DNA of 64,000 bases, from NCBI RefSeq assembly GCF_900106995.1, contig NZ_FNOK01000002.1, positions 62,001-126,000 of the forward strand, in the 5' to 3' direction. Position numbers and translations under genes: made by a program. This DNA is from Saccharopolyspora shandongensis. Lineage in GTDB: Bacteria > Actinomycetota > Actinomycetes > Mycobacteriales > Pseudonocardiaceae. The stretch's first letter is position 1, and each line of letters starts with the position of its first letter. Below are positions 24,723 to 33,377 of the stretch, piece by piece. The notes below the pieces were generated by a model. That model was not told where the DNA came from, did not search any database, and saw only the letters and a list, made by a program, of their open reading frames with translations.

Positions 24723-25586
24723 GTGGCGCCAAGCTCATCGACCGTCGCCAACTGGGCACTTGGCCTGCGGCTACGCGAAAAGCGAGAGGAGGTTGGGCTC
24801 ACCGGCGGCGAGGCCGCGAAGAAGATCGGTATCGCCGGTGCCTACCTGTCGGAGGTCGAGCACGGCAAGAAGAACCTGGCCGTGGACCGGCTGGACGCAC
24901 TGATCAACGTGTACGGGTTCAACGACGGCGAAGCCGAGGAGCTGCGCAGGTTTCGCGAACAAGCAACCGAGCGCGGCTGGTGGACCAAGTACTCGCCCCT
25001 GTTCACCAACCCGGACTTGATCCGCTTCTTCGGGCTGGAACATGGAGCAGAGCGCATACATGCCTTCGCGTGCAACATCGTCAACGGCATGCTCCAGACA
25101 GACGAGTACGCACGGGCGATCATCGAATCCGGCAGCCCCAACCTCCGGCTTGCCGAAACGGACCGGCGGTTGCGCTGCCGCCTGTTCCGGCAACGCCGTC
25201 TGACCGACGACGATCCGGTGCGATTCTGCTCGATCATGAGCGAAGCAGTGATCAGGCAACAGATCGGCGGACCCCGAGTCCTAAAGGGACAACTTGAACA
25301 CCTGGCGACGCTCATCGATGAGCATCCCGAGACGATCGAGGTGCGAATCGTCCCGTTCGAGGCGGCTGCACACGATGCCTTGGGAGGCTCGGCCTTCCTC
25401 CTGCTTGGGTTTCCAGATGAGGAGCTTCCTAGCGTCCTCTGGCAAGAATCGATCACCTCGACGCTGCTCACCTCGGATGCCGTAACGATCCGCGAGTACT
25501 CCATCGCGCTTGCTGGCGCGACGTCGGTATCGCTCAGCCGCGAAGAATCGTTTGAGCTGATCAGAAAGGCTTCCAGCAAGCTGTAG
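24723..25586 (+). CDS. XRE-family regulator with DUF5753 domain
   Basis: 287 residues. N-terminal XRE helix-turn-helix at ~10-65 (LRLREKREEVGLTGGEAAKK, GAYLSEVEHGKKNLAVDRL). C-terminal DUF5753 at ~95-280 (IVNGMLQTDEYARAII ... RRLRCRLFRQRRLT ... IRIVPFEAA-like VRIVPFEAAAHDALGGSAFL). These regulators are characteristic of filamentous actinomycetes and are usually followed by a DUF397 gene, as here. GTG start with GGGAGGTCAGGC upstream. It is divergent from the lipoprotein operon. A toxin/antitoxin-like or developmental role is proposed for the family but not proven. Confidence 0.92.
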   Translation: MAPSSSTVANWALGLRLREKREEVGLTGGEAAKKIGIAGAYLSEVEHGKKNLAVDRLDALINVYGFNDGEAEELRRFREQATERGWWTKYSPLFTNPDLIRFFGLEHGAERIHAFACNIVNGMLQTDEYARAIIESGSPNLRLAETDRRLRCRLFRQRRLTDDDPVRFCSIMSEAVIRQQIGGPRVLKGQLEHLATLIDEHPETIEVRIVPFEAAAHDALGGSAFLLLGFPDEELPSVLWQESITSTLLTSDAVTIREYSIALAGATSVSLSREESFELIRKASSKL

Positions 25587-25607
25587 CACCGGACTAGAGT
25601 TGTGCAC

Positions 25608-25811
25608 ATGAGCAGCACCCAAACGGCCGGGCTGCATCGAGGCTGTACCTGGCGGAAGTCAAGCCGCAGTGCGGACAACGCCCACTGCGTGGAGGTCGCG
25701 GTAGCGACGGGAGCGGTCGGCGTGCGGGATACGAAGGACCGCGACGGCGGCACGCTCGTGTTCACACCCGAGCAGTGGACGTCGTTCACCACCAGCCTGA
25801 AGCAGCGCTGA
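25608..25811 (+). CDS. DUF397-domain protein
   Basis: 67-residue small protein: CTWRKSSRSADNAHCVEVAV, VGVRDTKDRDGGTLVFTPEQW, the whole DUF397 fold. It is the standard partner of the XRE-DUF5753 regulator just upstream (21-base gap). ATG at 25608 is preceded at the right distance by TAGAGT (25595-25600), hinting at its own leaderless promoter; a GTG at 25602 is the alternative. A GTGCTTTG-type hairpin begins at the stop codon. Confidence 0.85.
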   Translation: MSSTQTAGLHRGCTWRKSSRSADNAHCVEVAVATGAVGVRDTKDRDGGTLVFTPEQWTSFTTSLKQR

Positions 25812-25875
25812 GTGCCCGTGAGTGCTTTGGAGCGCTGTGACACTTGCCATAGCACCCCAAAGCACTCATGGGCAC
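25812..25875. repeat. GTGCTTTG-type palindromic repeat, copy 3
   Basis: Arms starting GTGCCCGTGAGTGCTTTGG and ending CCAAAGCACTCATGGGCAC pair over about 30 positions with five mismatches. It starts directly after the DUF397 stop. Its right arm supplies the stop codon of the helicase remnant at 25866-26117. Confidence 0.8.
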
Positions 25876-26117
25876 CTGGTCACGTCCGGGCGCGAAGGTT
25901 CGGTATCTCGCACCAGCTCCGACACACCGGTGCAGGACACCGCCCACGCGTCGTTCTTCAATCGTTCCGCCGACCGGATGATCCACGCCTCATCACGGAC
26001 TTCCACGATCGTTCCCGGTGCAAAGCCGTCCACCTGTTCGTCGGCCAACCCGCGCCCCCTATCCCTCGTGGTATCCAGCCGATCACATAGTGCATCGTGC
26101 CGGAAGGGGCTCGTCAC
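25866..26117 (-). pseudogene. 5' remnant of a SNF2/DISARM-type helicase gene
   Basis: 83 codons. Residues ~30-72 read FAPGTIVEVRDEAWIIRSAE ... SCTGVSELVRDTE, which matches from memory the N-terminal domain of large SNF2-like helicases such as DISARM DrmD. The similarity ends abruptly after ELVRDTE, and the stop lies in the palindromic repeat at 25812-25875. The rest of the ~1000-residue gene is absent. So this is a stub of a lost helicase gene, possibly from a defence system. The start is uncertain (GTG 26117, or TTG further in). Confidence 0.55.
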
Positions 26118-26177
26118 ACAGCCATTTCAGAACACCGGCTCGGCCAGGGAATAGGTTCACGCAAGGCTGCTTTGAGA

Positions 26178-26675
26178 TCACTGCCCGGGCGAGGCCGGTT
26201 CGGTGGCGGGCGCCTGGGACGACGTCGGGTTCGGCTTGGAGGTCTGCGTCGCCGAGGTCGTCGGGTCGGGCTCCGAGGTGGCCGTCAGCAGGATCTCCGG
26301 CGGCAGCGGCTTCCTGGTCGGCAGGGTCGTGAGGCTCGGCAGGTGCGGCGCCTGGCCCGGCGGCGGCTGCACCGGCGGAGCGGGCGGCGGTGGCTGCGGC
26401 GGCTGCAGCGGCGCGGTCGAGCCCGGGTTCGGCTCCGGTTGCACGACGGGCGGCACCGCCGGCTGCACCGGCTCGTTCGCCTGGTGGCCGACCAGCGCGA
26501 TCCCGCCGCCGACCAGCAGGGTCGCGGCGAGCGCGCTGCCCGCCGCAGCCAGCATGCCGTTGCGCTGCCTGCGGCGACGCGCGCCGGCCACCAGCGACCA
26601 CTCCGCCCCGGTTCGCACCGGGATGTCCAGCCGGTCGTCCCGGAGGACCCGTCGCAGCTCGTCCTCCAGATCCAT
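26178..26675 (-). CDS. Single-pass membrane protein with proline-rich tail, sigma-factor partner
   Basis: 165 residues. The cytosolic N terminus (MDLEDELRRVLRDDRLDIPV) is basic near the membrane (ARRRRQRNG). It is followed by one helix at ~45-65 (MLAAAGSALAATLLVGGGIA) and a long Pro/Thr/Ser-rich extracellular tail. It overlaps the stop of the SigE-type sigma gene and shares GGAGGAGG with it, so it is likely the cognate anti-sigma or sensor, although no zinc motif is present. GTG 26678 is an alternative start. Confidence 0.75.
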   Translation of the reverse strand: MDLEDELRRVLRDDRLDIPVRTGAEWSLVAGARRRRQRNGMLAAAGSALAATLLVGGGIALVGHQANEPVQPAVPPVVQPEPNPGSTAPLQPPQPPPPAPPVQPPPGQAPHLPSLTTLPTRKPLPPEILLTATSEPDPTTSATQTSKPNPTSSQAPATEPASPGQ

Positions 26676-27175
26676 CACGCGTCACCTCCTCCCACCAGCG
26701 GCCCGAGCCGCTTGCGCAACGTCGCCATCGCCTTGCTGGCCTGGCTCTTCACCGTTCCGCAGCTGATGCCGAGCGAATCGGCGATCTCCAGCTCGGAAAG
26801 TCCCTCGTAGTAACGAAGCACGACCACCGCGCGTTGCCTCGGTGGCAGAGATCGCAGCGCGATCCACAGCGGCTCGTGCTCCAGGCGATCCTGCTGGATG
26901 GCTGCCGGGATGTCCGGGAAATCCGCGAGCAGCGTTTCCCGGCGCGTCCGCCGCCACCGGCTGACGTGCGTGTTCGCCATCGCCTTGCGCACGTAGGCGG
27001 TGGGGTCGGCGCAGTTACGGCTGATCTTCGACCAGCGGGCGCCGACCTTCTCCAGCACGGTCTGCACCAGGTCCGCGGCGTCGTGCGGGTTGCCGGCCAA
27101 GGCGTGGCCGTAGCGCATCAGCCCGGGTAGTGCTACCCGGACGAACTCCGCGAAATCATCTTCTGCCGCCGCCAT
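26675..27175 (-). CDS. SigE-family RNA polymerase sigma factor
   Basis: 166 residues. Region 2 at ~8-75 (DDFAEFVRVALPGLMRYGHA ... DAADLVQTVLEKVGARW). Region 4 at ~105-160 (ALRSLPPRQRAVVVLRYYEG, LSELEIADSLGISCGTVKSQ), the SigE-type hallmark SxGTVKSQ. ATG at 27175 after GGGGGGAC. It is followed without a gap by the membrane protein that probably restrains it. Target regulon unknown. Confidence 0.9.
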   Translation of the reverse strand: MAAAEDDFAEFVRVALPGLMRYGHALAGNPHDAADLVQTVLEKVGARWSKISRNCADPTAYVRKAMANTHVSRWRRTRRETLLADFPDIPAAIQQDRLEHEPLWIALRSLPPRQRAVVVLRYYEGLSELEIADSLGISCGTVKSQASKAMATLRKRLGPLVGGGDA

Positions 27176-27364
27176 GTCCCCCCGACGTGCCCGCCCGCGA
27201 TAGACACCGGACGCCTCGGTGGCGGTCGGCACTGCGGGCAGGTGCGCGGTCAACCCTCCACCCCCTAAACGTCGGGTATCGCCGTGGATGGCACGTCGCA
27301 ACGCGCCGATCCGTTGCCCGACCGACGCGTTGATCACTCGTTCGGCCCAACGAGAACGGTGGAC

Positions 27365-27382
27365 CAGTTTCAATTGAAACTG
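27365..27382. repeat. 18-bp palindrome CAGTTTCAATTGAAACTG, copy 1
   Basis: Perfect palindrome. It supplies the in-frame stop of the reductase remnant at 27370-27600. Identical copies at 54008-54025, 58311-58328 and 58342-58359. Confidence 0.85.
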
Positions 27383-27600
27383 CGAGCAGCACCGGGTCCG
27401 GGCTTCCGGAGCAGCTCGACCAGCGCCGAGATGCTGTGCTCGCCATGGCCCTCGGCGACCGCCCGGCGCAGCAGGTCGTTCATCGGCTCGCGCCGACTGA
27501 CGTCGATGTTCGCCGCCGCCAGCTCGTCGCCGTGGGCGCTGCCCGCGTAGAACAGGCCGACCACCGAGGACGGGCTGACGGAGTTCGGCCGGTCGCTCAT
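27370..27600 (-). pseudogene. 3' remnant of an imine-reductase-type NAD(P)-dependent oxidoreductase
   Basis: The last ~50 codons (NIDVSRREPMNDLLRRAVAE, GHGEHSISALVELLRKPG) match from memory the C-terminal helix bundle of imine-reductase/6-phosphogluconate-dehydrogenase-like proteins. No Rossmann domain (GxGxxG) is present upstream in any frame, and the preceding codons are unlike the family. The stop codon lies in the 18-bp palindrome. A dead gene fragment is the best reading. Confidence 0.5.
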
Positions 27601-27755
27601 CGAGGCGCTGATGCCGCTCGGGGAATGGGGCGAGCAGAACATGGCTCGCATCGAAGGGATTCCCCGCGACCAGAAAGGGGATTCCAGCGGCCGACGCATC
27701 GGTCCACTGTGGAGCCATGTCGGGCGGTTCCGGCCGGAACCGCCCGACACCGGGC

Positions 27756-28706
27756 TCAGCGGATGGTGACCTGGCGGCCGCGGAGGCCGTCGCGGGCGCG
27801 CCGCTCCGCCGCGTCCAGCGGCTCCGAGTCGAGCGAGCCGAGGGCGTCGGCCAGCCGGCGCCCGAGTTCTGCGGCGGGCTCGTCCCACTCGCGTGCGTGC
27901 TTCTCGCGGTCGAGGTCCCAGACCGGCACCAGCAGGCCGTGCGCGCGGAACGATCCCGCGTACTTGCTGTCCTCGCCGAGCGCCAACTCGCCCCGGGCGG
28001 ACAGCCGCGCGAGCGCCGCCAGCAGCTGCTCCTCCGGCTCCGGACGCACCCAGCGCAGGTGGGCCTTCTCGCCCGCGTCGACCCAGTACGCGGATTCCAC
28101 GCCTTCGGCGGTCAGCCGATCGGTGGGCATGATCGCCGCGTTCGCCCGCTCCAAGGACAGCGCGACCTCGCCGGTCGGCTCCACGTCGCCGGGCAGCCAC
28201 CAGGCGAAGTCCTCGTGCAGCTCGACGTCCAGCGGCGCGGCCGGGTCGAGCAGGTCCTGCAGGCGGGCCGGAATGGTGCCGGGCTCGGCCGTCTCCGGGC
28301 CCACCACCGACAGCGACTTGCCGACCTCGGCGGCCTGCACCCACTCGACGGCCCGCGCGAGATCCCGGCTGATGTCACCGGAGTGGGTCTGCACCTGGAG
28401 CCCGATGAAGGACTTGTCGTCGTTGCGACGCAGCGCGGCGGCGGCCATCGGCAGCACGGTCGCGAGCGTGACCTCGCCCTCGCCGCGCAGCGGCAGCTTC
28501 GCCGTCGCCGACGGGACGAACTCGCGCAGCGCGACCAGCTCGCATTCCGCGGCCAAGCCCTCGAACGGCCTGGTCACGATCACGTCGGCGGCACCGCCCG
28601 CGGCGCCGTGGCAAGCCTTGTAGCGCTTCCCGGAACCGCACGGGCAGGGCTGGCGCGGCTTGATCCCGGTGTCCGCCTGGGGCTTGGGTGCGGTTCGCTT
28701 CGACAC
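27756..28706 (-). CDS. DUF5926 protein with SEC-C zinc motif
   Basis: 316 residues. An N-terminal SEC-C motif CPCGSGKRYKACHG at ~20-33 binds zinc in SecA and other proteins. The rest is the actinobacterial DUF5926 domain, with FEGLAAECELVALREFVPSA and ELHEDFAWWLPGDVEPTGEV. Cytosolic. Family is widely conserved in Actinobacteria; biochemical role unknown, perhaps ribosome- or translocase-associated because of SEC-C (inference). Next gene on the strand is the glycerophosphodiesterase, 21 bases upstream. Confidence 0.9.
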   Translation of the reverse strand: MSKRTAPKPQADTGIKPRQPCPCGSGKRYKACHGAAGGAADVIVTRPFEGLAAECELVALREFVPSATAKLPLRGEGEVTLATVLPMAAAALRRNDDKSFIGLQVQTHSGDISRDLARAVEWVQAAEVGKSLSVVGPETAEPGTIPARLQDLLDPAAPLDVELHEDFAWWLPGDVEPTGEVALSLERANAAIMPTDRLTAEGVESAYWVDAGEKAHLRWVRPEPEEQLLAALARLSARGELALGEDSKYAGSFRAHGLLVPVWDLDREKHAREWDEPAAELGRRLADALGSLDSEPLDAAERRARDGLRGRQVTIR

Positions 28707-28727
28707 TGCAGATCCCCTCGCTCATGG

Positions 28728-29579
28728 TCACTTCGCCGTGACGCTACCGAACTGCGCGAGGTCCGATTCAGCCAGGTGGAAGCGGGTGGACGCGGGCGCG
28801 TTGGTGGCCACGAAGCGCACTCCGGCGCGGGCGCAGAGCTCGACGTCCGCGGGGTCGTCGACGGTCCAGCAGTACGTGTCGCGGCCGAGCGCGGCCGCGC
28901 GCGCGACGAATCCCGGGTCCTCGCGCAGCAGCCGGATGCCCGGCCCGGCGAGGTCCGCCCACGGCGGGAGCACGCCGGAGCGCAACGGGTCGCGGAACCG
29001 GTCGAACAGCAGGACCGTCGGCACGCCCGGCGCGGCCTCGTGGAACCGGCGCACCGCGGACTGCGCGAACGACATCATCAGCACTGGTGAGTTCTCCCGG
29101 TCCGCCGGCGTCGCCAAGCCGTGCCGGGCCAGCAGCGCGACCAGCTTGCGCTCCACCAGCCCGCCGTAGCGCACCGGGTGCTTGGTCTCGATGAACAGCC
29201 GGACCGGGCGCGAGGTGTCCCGCACCAGGCCGAGGAGTTCGTCGAGCAGCAGCACGCCGTGCTCGGGGTTCGCGGCCGGGCCGCGCACCAGGTCGTCCGC
29301 CGACTCAGGCGGTTCCTGGTGCCAGCCGCCGAAGTCCACTTCGGACATCGCGGCGACGGTGAGCTCGCTGACCACGCCGCGGCCGCTGGAGGTCCGGTCG
29401 ATGCGCCGGTCGTGCACGCACACCAGGTGGCCGTCCCGGCTGACGCGGATATCGCATTCGAGCGCGTCGGCGCCCTGTTCGAGGGCCAGTTCGTAGGCAC
29501 CGCGGGTGTGCTCGGCGCGATGCGCGGAGGCTCCTCGGTGCGCGACGACGTCGGGGGTCGGTTGCCGCACGGCGCCCAT
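28728..29579 (-). CDS. ugpQ: Glycerophosphodiester phosphodiesterase
   Basis: Cleaves glycerophosphodiesters to glycerol-3-phosphate and an alcohol. 283 residues with the GDPD TIM barrel: VVAHRGASAHRAEHTRGAYE (catalytic His, Glu), GADALECDIRVSRDGHLVCV (metal ligands E, D) and HDRRIDRTSSGRG, then the barrel end TYCWTVDDPADVELCARAGV. No signal peptide, so probably cytosolic. It shares an operon with the DUF5926 gene downstream. A structured repeat on the same strand lies ~155 bases before its start. Confidence 0.93.
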   Translation of the reverse strand: MGAVRQPTPDVVAHRGASAHRAEHTRGAYELALEQGADALECDIRVSRDGHLVCVHDRRIDRTSSGRGVVSELTVAAMSEVDFGGWHQEPPESADDLVRGPAANPEHGVLLLDELLGLVRDTSRPVRLFIETKHPVRYGGLVERKLVALLARHGLATPADRENSPVLMMSFAQSAVRRFHEAAPGVPTVLLFDRFRDPLRSGVLPPWADLAGPGIRLLREDPGFVARAAALGRDTYCWTVDDPADVELCARAGVRFVATNAPASTRFHLAESDLAQFGSVTAK

Positions 29580-29734
29580 TATGCGGGCGATTCAGATCCA
29601 CTTCCGGCATCTGTGACACACCGCAACGGCAGACACCCACTCCACGCCCACGTGGTGCCGCAACTTCCATTGAGCGTTTTCGTCTTGGCTGGTGACCGCA
29701 GCCGCGACAGCCAACGGACCGTGTCCCGGAAGCA

Positions 29735-29932
29735 GTCGCATGCGCCGCAGGCGCATAACCCACCCACGCAGCTCGCACCGCCGCGGGTTCTCAGCGTTCG
29801 CCTGGCGAGGACGGCCCAACCGCCGTGTATTGGACATACATCAGGTTGGGCACCCACAGCCAGGCGGACGCTGAGGTTCCGCCACCCGCACCGCCACGCA
29901 AAACGAGGATGAAAAAACCTCGTTGGAAACCG
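29735..29932 (-). repeat. Structured ~200-bp dispersed repeat, copy C
   Basis: Begins 14 bases after the DUF4328 stop on the same strand. A 5' hairpin with a T-run (AACGAGG/CCTCGTT) comes first, then a long stem CTCAGCGTCCGCCTGGC paired to GCCAGGCGAACGCTGAG with one C-A mismatch. This encloses an apical hairpin CCCAACC ... GGTTGGG with loop GTCCA. The 3' hairpin is ATGCGCC-TGC-GGCGCAT. Closest to copy B at 54046. Confidence 0.85.
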
Positions 29933-29945
29933 CGGAACCTCGGGG

Positions 29946-30866
29946 TCAGCGCGGAGCGCTGGTGGGGCGGGTGGCCCGGGGTGCGGGCGGGGCGGCGCGG
30001 ACCGCGCGGACCCGGAGTTGCTTGAGCTCCGTCGGGTCCAGCGGGGCGAGCAGCCGCATCAGGTACTTGATCATCAGCGCCGTCGTGATCGCCAGGGCCG
30101 TGACCAGGGCGTTGTTGAGCACGTGCAGCACGACGCCGTCCGCCTGGGCCTGCACGCTGTCGAAGAATCCCCAGCCGAACGAGAGCCACCCGAGCAGCAG
30201 GGTTCCCACCCACGCCGCCCACCAGAACCGGACGCGCAGCGTCGGGAACGGCCGATCGCCCCGGCTGCGCACGCCTTCCGCGACGAGCACGGAATGCTCC
30301 AGCTCGGCCAGCGTCGAGCCCGGCACGGACAGGTTCAGCCCCGGCACCAGGACGCCGACGACCACCTGCCAGTCGGGCCGGGCGCTCTGCACCCCGATGC
30401 GCTCCGCGGCCGCAGCGCGCGCCCGCAGGCCCCACAGGACGACGAAAACACCGGAGAGCACGCCGAGCACCCAGAGGATCGTGCCGGTCGTGCCGACCAG
30501 CACGTCGGAGATCGCCAGCGGCGTGCGCGGAAGCGCCTGGCTGCGGCTGATCAGCAGCAGCACGTACCGCCAGCACTCCGCGAAGGTGGCCAGCGCCGCC
30601 ACGCCTGCGGTGATCCACAGCGCCACCACCGCCGTCCCGGCGGCGGACACCGCCCGCAGCATCGGATCGACGTGCGGCCGCAGCGGCAGCGCCAGCGGCC
30701 ACCGCCACGCGAGCAGCGGGAAGCCCCAGCGCGGCACGGCCGGGTAGGCCGGCGGGCCGGTGTAGCGGCGCGGTCGGCGCGGCGGCCGGATCCGCCGCGG
30801 GCCGCCGGGCGGGGTGGCGACCCACTCCACGCCCGGCCGCCCGGGGCCGGGAGGTCTGGCCGTCAC
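29946..30866 (-). CDS. DUF4328 multi-pass membrane protein
   Basis: 306 residues. A long basic, proline-rich N terminus (RRIRPPRRPRRYTGPPAYPA) precedes about six membrane helices at ~75-270, typical of DUF4328 (TFAECWRYVLLLISRSQA, DWQVVVGVLVPGLNLSVPGS, FWWAAWVGTLLLGWLSFGWG). Role unknown. GTG start overlaps the rhodanese gene stop (GTGA, 30863-30866), so both are cotranscribed. The structured repeat copy C follows its stop. Confidence 0.88.
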   Translation of the reverse strand: MTARPPGPGRPGVEWVATPPGGPRRIRPPRRPRRYTGPPAYPAVPRWGFPLLAWRWPLALPLRPHVDPMLRAVSAAGTAVVALWITAGVAALATFAECWRYVLLLISRSQALPRTPLAISDVLVGTTGTILWVLGVLSGVFVVLWGLRARAAAAERIGVQSARPDWQVVVGVLVPGLNLSVPGSTLAELEHSVLVAEGVRSRGDRPFPTLRVRFWWAAWVGTLLLGWLSFGWGFFDSVQAQADGVVLHVLNNALVTALAITTALMIKYLMRLLAPLDPTELKQLRVRAVRAAPPAPRATRPTSAPR

Positions 30867-31222
30867 AGCACGTACGGCTCGCCGTCGGCGTCGTCGGAGA
30901 CCAGCGGCCGCCCGATCGCGGACCAGCCGTTCATGCCGCGCTCGACGTTGATCGCGTCCCAGCCGTTGGCGTTGAGGTACGCGGCGACCTTCGCCGACCT
31001 GCCGCCGGAACGGCAGATCACGAAGACCTGATCGGCCTCCGGGATCTCATCGAGCCGCTGCACGAGCTCGCTCATCGGAACGTGCACGGCCTCGGGCGCG
31101 TGCCCGGCCTGCCATTCGTTCGCCTCGCGCACGTCGAGCAGCACGCTGCCCTCGGGCAGCTGTGCGGGCAGCTCCTCAGGCTGCACGCCGGGCACCTGAT
31201 GACCAGGAACTGGAGTAGTCAC
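30863..31222 (-). CDS. Rhodanese-domain sulfurtransferase
   Basis: Single rhodanese domain of 119 residues that carries sulfane sulfur on a cysteine. Visible: SVLLDVREANEWQAGHAPEA at ~28-47, and the active loop VFVICRSGGRSAKVAAYLN with Cys at ~70. The C terminus GMNGWSAIGRPL is typical. Cytosolic. First gene of a two-gene operon with the DUF4328 protein. Likely roles are thiosulfate or persulfide handling. Confidence 0.93.
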   Translation of the reverse strand: MTTPVPGHQVPGVQPEELPAQLPEGSVLLDVREANEWQAGHAPEAVHVPMSELVQRLDEIPEADQVFVICRSGGRSAKVAAYLNANGWDAINVERGMNGWSAIGRPLVSDDADGEPYVL

Positions 31223-31462
31223 ACCCCGATGCTGCCACGCGATGCGTGGTGCCCGCGTAAGAGACTCGCCTTTCGCCCCGGCGAATGCCTCACGTCCCGG
31301 AGAAACCTGCCCTCACCTGCGATAACACGAGATCATTTCGTAGTTGATCACGCTTTCGGTCGGAGATCCCGAAGAAATCGCTGTTTTCGTGAGACTCCGT
31401 GCCAGAGTGTGCTTGTTCGATTCAGGTCCGTTCGCGGAATCCGCCCGGCAGGAAGGAAAGCC

Positions 31463-31681
31463 ATGTCTCGTCGAGCCATTCTCCGCTGGCCGAACGGCAG
31501 CGACTGGGGACATCTAGCGACGGTTCCGGACGACGGCGGAGCGCCGCGGTTCGCCGGATTCGTGCGGATGACCGACCCGCGCGTGCTGGCCCTGCTGGAT
31601 CGCGTCCCGCCCCGCCGAGCCGACGGCGACATGTGGGAAGCGCACTTCACGGCCGCCGAATCCGAGCTGCGCGCCGCCTGA
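31463..31681 (+). CDS. Hypothetical protein, 72 residues
   Basis: Small soluble protein MSRRAILRWPNGSDWGHLAT ... GFVRMTDPRVLALLDRVPPR. ATG at 31463 with GGAAGGA upstream. I do not recognise a family. It stands alone and shares a bidirectional terminator with the symporter gene that converges on it. Confidence 0.7.
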   Translation: MSRRAILRWPNGSDWGHLATVPDDGGAPRFAGFVRMTDPRVLALLDRVPPRRADGDMWEAHFTAAESELRAA

Positions 31682-31697
31682 CCCGAACGACCGACGA

Positions 31698-31732
31698 AAG
31701 CGCCCCGCCCGGCTCGTGGCCGGACGGGGCGC
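31698..31732. terminator. Bidirectional terminator hairpin
   Basis: AGCGCCCCGCCCGGC and GCCGGACGGGGCGCT pair across a short loop between two converging genes. Long GC stem, no clear T-run, so rho-independent function is probable but not certain. Confidence 0.6.
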
Positions 31733-31760
31733 TCGTTCGAGGGTGGAGCGGTTCAGCCCG

Positions 31761-33377
31761 TCAGTGCGAGACGGCCTTCTCCGCACCGGCGCCGGTCAGC
31801 GACCGGACCTCCATCTCCGCCTGCTTGGCCTTGTCGGCCGAGTCCTTGCTCAGCACCGTGCCGAGGTAGCCGAGCAGGAAGGACACCGGGATCGACACCA
31901 GGCCCGGGTTCTTCAGCGGGAACAGCGCGAAGTTCAGCGACGGGAACATCGAGTCCTCGGCGCCGGAGACGGCGGGCGAGATGACGATCAGCACGATGGT
32001 GACCGCCAGACCGCCGTAGATGCTCCACAGCGCGCCGTTGGTGTTGAACCGCTTCCAGAACAGCGAGTACAGCAGCGTCGGCAGGTTCGCCGAAGCGGCG
32101 ACCGCGAACGCCAGCGCCACCAGGAACGCGATGTTCTGGCCGTTGGCCGCGATGCCGCCCAGGATCGACACGATGCCGATGACCACCGCGGTGATCCGGG
32201 CGACCTTGACCTCCTGGCCCTTGTCGTCCACCTTGCCCTTCTTGATCACGTTCGCGTAGATGTCGTGCGCGAACGAGGCGGACGCGGTGATCGTCAGGCC
32301 GGCGACGACCGCGAGGATCGTCGCGAACGCGACCGCGGAGATGAAGCCCAGCAGCAGCGGGCCGCCGATCTCCAGCGCCAGCAGCGGCGCCGCCGAGTTC
32401 ACGCCGCCCGGCGCCTTCTTGATCACGTCGGAGCCGACCAGCGCCCCGGCGCCGTAGCCCAGGACCAGCGTGAACAGGTAGAACAGGCCGATCAGCCAGA
32501 TCGCCCAGACCACCGAGCGGCGGGCTTCCTTGGCGGTCGGCACGGTGTAGAAGCGCATCAACACGTGCGGCAGACCCGCGGTGCCGAGCACCAGCGCGAT
32601 GCCCAGCGAGACGAAGTCCAGCTTGCTGATCTCGGTCTTGCCGTACTGGGCGCCCGGGTTGAGCACCTTGTCGCCTGCCACGTCGGCGGCCGCGCCGAGC
32701 AGGCCCGAGAAGTTGAAGCCGTACATGGCGAGCACCCAGATCGTCATCACGAAGGCGCCCGCGATCAGCAGCACCGCCTTGATGATCTGCACCCAGGTGG
32801 TGCCCTTCATGCCGCCGACCAGCACGTACACGATCATCAGCGCGCCGACGACGAAGATCACCGCGGCCTGACCGGTCTTGTTCGTGATGCCCAGCAGCAG
32901 CGCGACCAGGCCGCCGGCACCGGCCATCTGCGCGAGCAGATAGAAGAACGTCACGGCCAGGGTGGACAGCGACGCGGCGGTGCGCACCGGACGTTCCTTC
33001 ATCCGGAAGCTGAGCACGTCGCCCATCGTGTACTTGCCGGTGTTCCGCAGCAGCTCCGCGACCAGCAGCAGCGCCACCAGCCAGGCCACCAGGAAGCCGA
33101 TCGAGTACAGGAAGCCGTCGTAGCCGTAGACCGCGATCGCCCCGGCGATGCCGAGGAACGACGCCGCCGACAGGTAGTCACCGGCGATGGCGATGCCGTT
33201 CTGCGGGCCGGTGAACGCCCGGCCGCCGGCGTAGTAGTCGGACGCGGTCTTGGTGTTCCGGCTGGCGCGGAACACGATGACCATGGTGACCACGACGAAC
33301 AGCGCGAAGATGCCGATGTTGAGCGCGCTGTTGTTCGCGGTTCCGCTTTGGGCCAGCGGGGAAAATGCGGCGATCAC
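31761..33377 (-). CDS. Sodium:solute symporter, acetate/monocarboxylate type
   Basis: 538-residue SSS-family permease of the ActP/MctC branch, taking up acetate, pyruvate or propionate with cations. About 13 membrane helices. Family hallmarks: ASDYYAGGRAFTGPQNGIAI, GDYLSAASFLGIAGAIAVYG at ~50-70, GTAGLPHVLMRFYTVPTAKE at ~275, and FAVAASANLPTLLYSLFWKR at ~440. ATG overlaps the stop of the DUF485 gene (33374-33377), the usual ActP-YjcH arrangement. A paralogue, a LytTR regulator and a LytS-type kinase lie upstream on the same strand. Confidence 0.93.
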   Translation of the reverse strand: MIAAFSPLAQSGTANNSALNIGIFALFVVVTMVIVFRASRNTKTASDYYAGGRAFTGPQNGIAIAGDYLSAASFLGIAGAIAVYGYDGFLYSIGFLVAWLVALLLVAELLRNTGKYTMGDVLSFRMKERPVRTAASLSTLAVTFFYLLAQMAGAGGLVALLLGITNKTGQAAVIFVVGALMIVYVLVGGMKGTTWVQIIKAVLLIAGAFVMTIWVLAMYGFNFSGLLGAAADVAGDKVLNPGAQYGKTEISKLDFVSLGIALVLGTAGLPHVLMRFYTVPTAKEARRSVVWAIWLIGLFYLFTLVLGYGAGALVGSDVIKKAPGGVNSAAPLLALEIGGPLLLGFISAVAFATILAVVAGLTITASASFAHDIYANVIKKGKVDDKGQEVKVARITAVVIGIVSILGGIAANGQNIAFLVALAFAVAASANLPTLLYSLFWKRFNTNGALWSIYGGLAVTIVLIVISPAVSGAEDSMFPSLNFALFPLKNPGLVSIPVSFLLGYLGTVLSKDSADKAKQAEMEVRSLTGAGAEKAVSH

